Source of the DNA: JABWAM01 sp964653025
GTDB lineage: Bacteria > Verrucomicrobiota > Verrucomicrobiia > JABWAM01
Direction: 5' to 3'
Assembly: GCA_964653025.1 (NCBI GenBank)
Contig: CAZZBZ010000066.1
Coordinates: 1-18,928 of the forward strand
DNA length: 18,928 nucleotides
Position numbers and translations under genes: made by a program. Position 1 is the first letter of the stretch. Each line of letters begins with the position of its first letter. Positions 13,900-18,928 of the stretch are shown piece by piece. Below the pieces are notes generated by a model. It made no database searches and was not told where the DNA came from. It saw nothing but the letters and a program-made list of their open reading frames with translations.

Positions 13900-15954
13900 T
13901 CAGCCGTCCAGCAACTGCCCCAGTTCGGACGGATCGGTGACCGGCACCTGGCAGACGCGCTTGCGGCAGACCTGGGCGCTGGCCGGGCCGTCAGCCGGTT
14001 GCCCGCGCAGGACGCGATTCGGCAGGTACCGTTCGTTAACGACTTCCCGCAATGTCCGCGTGTCCGCCGCGTCGACGCGCCCACTGATCGTGATCTCGAC
14101 CGGGCCATTCAACGCCCAATCCAGCGCACAGAGCATCTGCGGCAGTGCGGTCGGCTGGCTTTCCAGCCGACCGGCAAACGCCGCCAGTGTCCGCTCGCCC
14201 GCCACTCGGTACAGTTCCTGGCCGGTCAACGCGGCCAGCCGAAGCAGCAACAGCGTCGCCATCGAGTTGCCGCTCGGCTCGGCGCCGTCGTAGTCGTCTT
14301 TCGAGCGAATGAGGACTGACGAATCGCGTCCGTCGGTCTGATAGAAACCGCCCCGACCGGTATCTCCGAACTCCGCCAGCATCTGATCGGTCAGGTCGCC
14401 GGCCTTGCGCAGCCAGGACGGATCGAAATCGGTCTCGTACAAATCAACCAGGCCGGTGGCAAAGTTGGCGTAGTCATCGAGCATCGCTGGCACAGTCGGC
14501 GTGCGCCAGAGACGGCCTTCACGGTAATGGTGGGCAAGCAAGCAGCGGGCAGCACGCGCGGCCGCTTGGTGAAATGAACTGGGGAGCGGAAGACCCGTCG
14601 CGGCCGGAAGGCCCCTCCCACCCTCCGGCAACAACTGCGCGGCCCGGGCCAGCGCCGAGATCATCAGACCGTTCCAGGCCGTCAGCACCTTCTCATCGCG
14701 CGCCGGCCGGACCCGTTTTTTACGCATCGCCAACAGCGCCGCGCGTTCGGCAGCAAACTCCGCCGCAACGGTGGCCGAGGACAGGTGCAGAATGTTGTTA
14801 CCCTGCTCCCAGTTGCCGGCGGCGGTGACGCCGTAAGCTTGGCAGAAAGCATGGGGACCGGTCGCGGCGGGGACGCCGCTCCCACGAAGAACTTGCTCAA
14901 TCTCGGCGCGCGTCCAGACGTAGAACTTGCCTTCTACCCCTTCGCTGTCGGCATCCTCGGCGCAGTAGAACGCGCCATCGGGACTGGTCAGGTCGCACAA
15001 CACGTAGTCGGCTGTGCGCCGGGCGATATCGGCATGGAAGGGATCACCGGTGATCTGCCAGGCATCTATGTAACTGCTGATCAACAACGCCTGATCGTAG
15101 AGCATCTTCTCGAAATGTGAGACGAGCCAGCGTTCATCCACGCTGTAGCGATGGAACCCGCCGCCGAGCTGGTCGAACAGACCGCCGCAGGCCATCGCGC
15201 GAAGCTGGTGCAACGCCATGTCGCGCGCCGACGTGTCGCCGGTCCGCACGAAGTGGCGGAACAGGAAGTTCAACGCGACCGTGTGCGGAAACTTGGGCGA
15301 CGAGCCAAACCCGCCATGCTCCGTGTCGTAAGCATCGCGCAACTGGTCGAAGCCCAACCGCAAAGGCGCATCATCGAGTGGGCGAGCCGGCGGCTCGTCC
15401 GTCGCCTGACCGGTCAGTTGCGCCGTGAGCACCTCGGTCAGTTGCCGGGCCTGGGCGACCACACCCACGTGATTGGCTTCCCAGACGCCGCGGATCCGTT
15501 CGAGCAGTTGTCGGAAACTGTCTGGCGGAAAGTAGGTTCCGCAGTAGAACGGTTCGCGATCGGGCGTGAGCCAGACGCTCATCGGCCATCCGCCGCGGCC
15601 GGTCGTCGCCTGAACGGCGGTCATGTAGAGCCGGTCGATGTCGGGCCGCTCTTCGCGGTCCACCTTGATCGCAACGAAACCGGTGTTGAGTAGGCTGGCG
15701 ACCTCCTCGTTCTCGAAACTCTCGCGCTCCATCACGTGGCACCAGTGACAGGCCGAATACCCAATCGACAGGAAGATCGGCTTCTGCCCCGCGCGTGCCT
15801 TGGCGAACGCCTCGTCGCCCCAGGGAAACCAGTCCACCGGATTTTGCGCGTGCTGGCGCAGGTACGGACTCTGCTCGTGGATCAACCGGTTGGGTTTCAC
15901 TGCCCAAGCTAACACAACTTTTCGTCGGCTGCCCGGTTTTGTCGCGTGCACCAT
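13900..15954 (-). CDS. Thioredoxin-domain protein of the DUF255/YyaL (SPATA20) family
   Basis: A 684-aa protein, near the usual 670-720 aa. It has an N-terminal thioredoxin-like domain (LIHEQSPYLRQHAQNPVDWF at 24-43, the redox motif CHWC with Cys69 and Cys72, VDREERPDID at 98-107, GGWPMSVWLTPD). A long (alpha/alpha)6-barrel region resembling N-acylglucosamine 2-epimerase or glycosidase folds follows, with FDQLGGGFHRYSVDERWLVS, HFEKMLYDQA, FYCAEDADSEGVEGKFYVWT and KDDYDGAEPSGNS. The C-terminal CRKRVCQVPVTDP is also typical. The family is widespread but its reaction is not established. The ATG at 15954 is used; a GTG at 15900 directly before KPNRLIHE is a credible alternative and would remove 18 unconserved residues. 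No operon partner is evident. Confidence 0.9.
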   Translation of the reverse strand: MVHATKPGSRRKVVLAWAVKPNRLIHEQSPYLRQHAQNPVDWFPWGDEAFAKARAGQKPIFLSIGYSACHWCHVMERESFENEEVASLLNTGFVAIKVDREERPDIDRLYMTAVQATTGRGGWPMSVWLTPDREPFYCGTYFPPDSFRQLLERIRGVWEANHVGVVAQARQLTEVLTAQLTGQATDEPPARPLDDAPLRLGFDQLRDAYDTEHGGFGSSPKFPHTVALNFLFRHFVRTGDTSARDMALHQLRAMACGGLFDQLGGGFHRYSVDERWLVSHFEKMLYDQALLISSYIDAWQITGDPFHADIARRTADYVLCDLTSPDGAFYCAEDADSEGVEGKFYVWTRAEIEQVLRGSGVPAATGPHAFCQAYGVTAAGNWEQGNNILHLSSATVAAEFAAERAALLAMRKKRVRPARDEKVLTAWNGLMISALARAAQLLPEGGRGLPAATGLPLPSSFHQAAARAARCLLAHHYREGRLWRTPTVPAMLDDYANFATGLVDLYETDFDPSWLRKAGDLTDQMLAEFGDTGRGGFYQTDGRDSSVLIRSKDDYDGAEPSGNSMATLLLLRLAALTGQELYRVAGERTLAAFAGRLESQPTALPQMLCALDWALNGPVEITISGRVDAADTRTLREVVNERYLPNRVLRGQPADGPASAQVCRKRVCQVPVTDPSELGQLLDG

Positions 15955-16086
15955 CCATCTGGCAACCCCAGTGCACGCTCACCTCCGCCGTTGCGCGGGA
16001 GCTGATGGAAATCGAGGCGGCGCGGGCCTGTGGCTTATCGGCAGTTTATCGGCATTGGATACTTGACTGATTCTTAACTCAAGACT

Positions 16087-16432
16087 GACACACAGGCAAA
16101 CTGGCGGAGCAGTTGCTGAAGCTGCTCGGCCAGAGTGGCGGAATGACTCCGTCCGAACTCTGGGCAGCCCTGGATGTGTCCAAGCAGGGGGCGATGGATC
16201 TGCTTCGTCCGCTGGTGAAGGCGGGCTTGGTCAAGCGGGTGGGCACATTGAAGAACGGNNNNNNNNNNNNNNNNNNNNNNNNNNNNNNNNNNNNNNNNNN
16301 NNNNNNNNNNNNNNNNNNNNNNNNNNNNNNNNNNNNNNNNNNNNNNNNNNNNNNNNNNTTCGTCCGCTGGTGAAGGCGGGCTTGGTCAAGCGGGTGGGCA
16401 CATTGAAGAACGGTCGCTATGTCTTGAAATGA
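16087..16432 (+). pseudogene. Winged-helix C-terminal remnant split by an assembly gap
   Basis: Frame opens after a TGA (16086-16088) and reads GKLAEQLLKLLGQSGGMTPS, ELWAALDVSKQGAMDLLRPL, VKAGLVKRVGTLKN; after the gap it resumes in the same words and ends GRYVLK-stop. If the duplicated 55 bp are collapsed, one frame of about 60 codons results. It resembles the C-terminal winged helix found at the end of Fic-like or ATP-binding regulatory proteins, which are far longer. No good start codon exists (TTG at 16113, ATG at 16143), so it is most likely the 3' end of a deleted gene. The parent family is not certain. Confidence 0.55.
16204..16413. other. 100-N gap bounded by identical 55-bp ends (assembly artefact)
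   Basis: The 55 bases at 16204-16258, before the Ns (16259-16358), are identical to the 55 bases at 16359-16413 after them. Two contigs therefore end in the same sequence. This fits a de Bruijn overlap of one k-mer (k=55) that a scaffolder bridged with Ns. The true locus probably contains one copy and no missing DNA; a genuine tandem repeat is less likely. Confidence 0.85.
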
Positions 16433-16500
16433 GCCCCCACGCCTATAATACCAAGCTGAAAGACGACACTTCGCCGCCGCCTTTCACCTCCCATCCCCGG

Positions 16501-16528
16501 TTGCGGGCGGGAGTTTCGCGAGTATATT
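16501..16528 (+). promoter_or_regulatory. Possible sigma70-type promoter of the glutaredoxin gene
   Basis: TTGCGG (16501-16506) and TATATT (16523-16528) are separated by 16 bp and end 7 bp before the ATG at 16536. If used, transcription would start at or next to the start codon, giving a leaderless mRNA. The -35 is imperfect. Confidence 0.4.
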
Positions 16529-16535
16529 GCCCGCC

Positions 16536-16895
16536 ATGAGTTTGACCCAAAAGCCCAAGATCGTTGCCTACCTGAAGCCCACCTGCGGCTGGAGCACCGG
16601 TGTCCGTGCCATCCTCCGCAAGTACAACCTGCCTTTCGAGGATCGGGATATCATCAATGATCCGGTCCAGTACGAGGAGATGGTGCGCAAGTCCGGCCAG
16701 CCCCTCTCCCCCTGCGTCGAGGTGGACGGCAAGATGGTCGCGGACGCCAGCGGCGATGAGGTCGAGGCGTGGCTTGCGAAGAATCACTATATTTCGATGA
16801 TCGATGCCCCGGTGGGTGTCTCGACAAACTCCTCCTGTTCCGAAGAAGACCACGCCAAGCAGGCTGCCGCGTCGAACGTCACGCTCCGGCCCTGA
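16536..16895 (+). CDS. Glutaredoxin-family protein with CGWS active site
   Basis: A 119-aa small thioredoxin-fold protein. KIVAYLKPTCGWSTGVRAIL (8-27) carries a CxxS motif, Cys17-Gly-Trp-Ser20, the monothiol pattern in place of CPYC. The DRDIINDPVQYEEMVRKSGQ segment, the LSPCVEVDG strand with Pro59 at the cis-proline site, and DEVEAWL follow. Monothiol glutaredoxins bind glutathione and often handle Fe-S clusters; a second cysteine (Cys60) after the cis-proline is unusual. The C-terminal 30 residues (SMIDAPVGVSTNSSCSEEDH) are Ser-rich and not part of the fold. The ATG at 16536 is preferred over a TTG at 16527. It is a single gene on the plus strand with a possible promoter directly upstream. 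Confidence 0.85.
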   Translation: MSLTQKPKIVAYLKPTCGWSTGVRAILRKYNLPFEDRDIINDPVQYEEMVRKSGQPLSPCVEVDGKMVADASGDEVEAWLAKNHYISMIDAPVGVSTNSSCSEEDHAKQAAASNVTLRP

Positions 16896-16930
16896 TTCGG
16901 GCTGCCTCCGTCTCCTCGAAGAGCGCGAGG

Positions 16931-17068
16931 GAGCGTGGGGCGTTTGAGGTGGTGAAGAAGCGACCGAGGATCCTCCTTCACGGCCACGAGCATGTTCGTC
17001 AGGAAAGCCGGGTGGAGGACACGCAGGTGATCGGCGTCTACGAGCAACGGGGGATGAGCCTCGACTGA
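16931..17068 (+). pseudogene. Metallophosphoesterase C-terminal remnant
   Basis: A frame ending at TGA 17066-17068 reads RGAFEVVKKRPRILLHGHEH, VRQESRVEDTQVIGVYEQRG, MSLD. GHEH (GHxH) preceded by hydrophobic strand residues and followed by a VIGVYEQRG-like last strand is the C-terminal metal-binding motif of calcineurin-like phosphoesterases. The N-terminal motifs (DxH, GDxxD, GNH) are absent upstream, where the glutaredoxin gene lies in another frame. It is a short relic; similarity over about 45 residues only. Confidence 0.45.
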
Positions 17069-17095
17069 CCTGATTGCTTGGCCAAGAGCTGAGGT

Positions 17096-17109
17096 GTGCG
17101 CTGTAGAGG
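17096..17109. repeat. 14-bp copy of the tRNA-Val 3' end
   Basis: GTGCGCTGTAGAGG here is identical to positions 3-16 of the window: the last CCA base, discriminator, acceptor 3' strand and start of the T-stem of tRNA-Val, in the same orientation. The rest of the tRNA is missing. It may be an old att-like scar or chance. Confidence 0.4.
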
Positions 17110-17131
17110 GGGCATCGATCGAGTAAAACGG

Positions 17132-17149
17132 CGCAGGCTGAAGCCTGCG
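17132..17149. repeat. REP-like hairpin downstream of the oxidoreductase
   Basis: CGCAGGCT-GA-AGCCTGCG is a perfect 8-bp stem with a 2-nt loop. On the minus strand it lies 36 bp past the oxidoreductase stop and is followed by GCCGTTTTA, so it could act as a terminator. The sequence also resembles the short palindromic repeats found scattered between genes in several phyla. Confidence 0.55.
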
Positions 17150-17184
17150 GCTATAAGTTTTGCGAGAGGATCAATCTACATTTC

Positions 17185-18159
17185 TCACCCCACCAGACGG
17201 GCGCTTGCTTTCGCCTTGATGAGGACGCGGAGGGGGTGGAGTTCCTCTTCAATGCTGAACGGCATCGCCTTGCCATCGAGGATTTCGTCCACCATGAAAT
17301 CGAGGTAATCGGTCTCGGGTTCGGAAAGCGTGAATGGCCCGCAGTCCCGGTCGTTGAGAACGAGGCGGGTGCGCTTGCCGCCGTCCACGGCCTCGATGAA
17401 ACCCTTCGTGCCGAAGATGCGGAGCGATTCGTTGCCCCAGCTTGGGAACTTCGGGGGGTTCAGGTAGTTCATGACCATCGTGCCGACGCCTCCGTTCTCG
17501 AACTGCATGAGGACGCCGGAGGCCATGCGGAGTTCGTCGTGGCGCGGGTTGCCCCAGCGCGTCTCGAAACACTCGGCCCGCGCGATGCGGACGCCGGCGA
17601 CGTGCTCGACGAAGCGGGCCGCATGGATGCCGACCTGGAGCGTGAGCCCCCCGTCCACGCCCTCGTCGGCCGGGCGGGTGTCGCGGTAGGGGTAGGACTT
17701 TTGGACGATCACCTGGACCACCTCGCCGACCGTTCCCTCGCGGACGAGGCGGCGCATCTCGCGCCACGGCTGTGTGAAGGCGGTGCCGGCCATCTCGTGA
17801 AACTTGCGGCCCGACTTCTGGGCGGCGGCGAGGATGGTGTCGAGCTCGCGCTCGGAGAGCGCGCACGGTTTTTCGGCGTAGGTGTGTTTGCCGGCCTCGA
17901 GGCAACGAACTGCGTCGCGCGCCTGGTCTGCGCGCCGCGGGGAGCAGAGCGACACGAGGTCCACCGACTTGTCGCGGAGGAGTTCGTCGAGCGTGGCGTG
18001 GGCGCGCGCGGGCGGGTCGCCCGCGTTAGGGGCGGGGACGGCGGCGGCGGGAAACTCCGCGTACGCCGCGCAGTGTGCGCGGGGGTGCTTGGCGAGGTGG
18101 CGGGAGACCTGGTGTCCGTTGCTACCGTAGAGGGCGATACCAAGTTTCTTCATGGTCAT
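17185..18159 (-). CDS. Gfo/Idh/MocA-family oxidoreductase
   Basis: A 324-aa NAD(P)-dependent sugar or inositol dehydrogenase-like protein. The N-terminal Rossmann motif is GIALYGSNGHQV (7-18). EKP with Lys97 is at 96-98 (HTYAEKPCALS). The C-terminal alpha/beta domain has GGLTLQVGIHAARF (170-183), where His179 fits the catalytic histidine. The family aspartate normally four residues earlier is Gln175 here, so the usual Lys-Asp-His set is incomplete and catalysis may differ. The ATG at 18159 overlaps the fucosidase stop by 4 bp (ATGA); a second ATG at 18153 is possible. Translational coupling to an alpha-L-fucosidase suggests a role in handling a released sugar. No cofactor or substrate can be assigned from sequence. 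Confidence 0.9.
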   Translation of the reverse strand: MTMKKLGIALYGSNGHQVSRHLAKHPRAHCAAYAEFPAAAVPAPNAGDPPARAHATLDELLRDKSVDLVSLCSPRRADQARDAVRCLEAGKHTYAEKPCALSERELDTILAAAQKSGRKFHEMAGTAFTQPWREMRRLVREGTVGEVVQVIVQKSYPYRDTRPADEGVDGGLTLQVGIHAARFVEHVAGVRIARAECFETRWGNPRHDELRMASGVLMQFENGGVGTMVMNYLNPPKFPSWGNESLRIFGTKGFIEAVDGGKRTRLVLNDRDCGPFTLSEPETDYLDFMVDEILDGKAMPFSIEEELHPLRVLIKAKASARLVG

Positions 18160-18928
18160 TTGAGGAAGAGTTCGATGACCGGGACGGTCACGTTGGGCCG
18201 CACCACGGGGAGATTGAGGGTGAGCGTCTTCCCGCGGGTGGGGATGTGGTTGGCGTGCCAGGCGTCCATGCCGAGGCGGACCTCGCTGGCGTCGTGGAGG
18301 AGTTGGGCGTACTCGACGCGCGAGGAGAAGGCCTTGCCGTCGAGGTGGAGGAATTTGTAGGGCCAAGCGTAGAGGTGGAGGTACATCCGCTTTTTTTCCG
18401 GGTTCCAGGTGATGCGGCAGTCCTGTGGGCAGGGGAAGCCAACGGGCGCTTGCGTGCATCCGTAGATGGAGCGGGAATGGCGCCTCATCCACTCGCCGAT
18501 CCCCGAGAGGCGGGCGAGGGCGCGTTCGTCGAACTCGCCGCGGCCGGTGGGACCGACGTTGAGGAGAAGGTTGCCCCCCTTGCTCACGGAGTCGACGAGC
18601 GTGCGCACGAGGTCGTCCACGCTGCGCCAAGTCATCTCGTCGCGGTGGTAGCCCCACGATCCCGAGAAGGTTTGGCAGGCTTCCCAAACCACGGGCTTGC
18701 CGTCGACCTTCACCCACTCGCGGGGCTGGGCCTGCTCGGGGGTCTTGAAGTCCCAGCCGCAGGGCAGGTCGAGACGGTCGTCGAGGAGCACGTTCGGCTG
18801 GAGCTCGCGGACGAGGCGGAGGAGCTTCTCGCTCTGCCAGTCGTCGCGCCCCTTGCCGCTCCCGTCGGGCTTCGGGTAGCTGAAGTCGAACCACATCACG
18901 TCCACCTGGCCGTACTCGGTGAGCAGCT
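18156..18928 (-). CDS. Alpha-L-fucosidase, GH29 (5' end outside window)
   Basis: The C-terminal 256 residues of a GH29 enzyme, which hydrolyses terminal alpha-L-fucose with retention of configuration. The visible part starts LLTEYGQVDVMWFDFSYP. The Asp of WFD (codon 18885-18887) is at the family's nucleophile position. EKLLRLVRELQPNVLLDDRL, the SWGYHRDEMTWRSVDDLVRT segment and the hallmark GGNLLLNVGPTGRGEFDERA follow. The remainder (TWNPEKKRMYLHLYAWPYKF to LFLK) is the beta-sandwich C-terminal domain. About 200 residues, including any signal peptide, lie beyond the right edge, so location is unknown. The stop overlaps the oxidoreductase start by 4 bp. It points to use of fucose-containing polysaccharides. 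Confidence 0.92.
   Translation of the reverse strand, partial: LLTEYGQVDVMWFDFSYPKPDGSGKGRDDWQSEKLLRLVRELQPNVLLDDRLDLPCGWDFKTPEQAQPREWVKVDGKPVVWEACQTFSGSWGYHRDEMTWRSVDDLVRTLVDSVSKGGNLLLNVGPTGRGEFDERALARLSGIGEWMRRHSRSIYGCTQAPVGFPCPQDCRITWNPEKKRMYLHLYAWPYKFLHLDGKAFSSRVEYAQLLHDASEVRLGMDAWHANHIPTRGKTLTLNLPVVRPNVTVPVIELFLK

Noticed and set aside
16204..16413. A true tandem duplication flanking the gap
   Set aside because: Exact 55-bp identity touching both sides of a 100-N placeholder is better explained by overlapping contig ends.
17096..17170. A second tRNA-Val gene
   Set aside because: Only 14 bases of the 3' end are present; no anticodon or D-arm.
17236..18360. Plus-strand frame of 374 codons opposite the oxidoreductase
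   Set aside because: Antisense to the Gfo/Idh/MocA and GH29 genes, without recognisable domains.

Overview
The window is a GC-rich (roughly 60-65%), gene-dense bacterial segment that has been scaffolded across two runs of exactly 100 N. Likely source (inference): a Verrucomicrobia/PVC-type heterotroph, possibly from a metagenome. The reasons are the bacterial GlnRS, the GH29 fucosidase overlapping a Gfo/Idh/MocA oxidoreductase, the DUF255/YyaL-type protein, the general lack of Shine-Dalgarno sequences before confident starts, and heptameric ATTGGNN and AAAATGTAAAATT-type repeats. No rRNA or single-copy marker fixes the taxonomy.

Layout. 1-75 is tRNA-Val(GAC) on the minus strand. 234-2886 (-) holds a secreted SGNH/GDSL hydrolase downstream of glnS; the catalytic domain of glnS carries an in-frame palindromic repeat. 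After a repeat-flanked gap (2934-3033), lctP (lactate permease) and dinB (Pol IV) run on the plus strand. They meet an MFS exporter plus membrane methyltransferase operon (-) at overlapping stop codons. 

8110-11447 is an accessory region. It holds a degraded type I restriction-modification locus (a short HsdR'-'HsdS chimera, a truncated RhuM chimera, an HsdM N-terminal stub). Inside this debris are an apparently intact RES/Xre toxin-antitoxin pair in reversed order with a 22-bp palindrome at the junction, a tRNA-Glu 3' fragment that looks like an integration scar, and a two-gene nucleotidyltransferase (DUF6036/AbiEii-like) operon whose partner ends in an AT-hook-like basic tail. This is the most interesting part: the RM system has been lost, yet two compact toxin-antitoxin-like modules persist, one of them translationally coupled to an RM remnant.

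11559-18928 returns to ordinary genes, nearly all on the minus strand: an Old Yellow Enzyme, an NAD-dependent epimerase/reductase and a thioredoxin-domain DUF255 protein. A winged-helix remnant then sits across the second gap, where identical 55-bp ends show the gap is an assembly artefact. It is followed by a monothiol-type glutaredoxin (+), a phosphoesterase remnant, a REP-like hairpin beside a 14-bp copy of the tRNA-Val 3' end, and finally the oxidoreductase/alpha-L-fucosidase operon running off the right edge.
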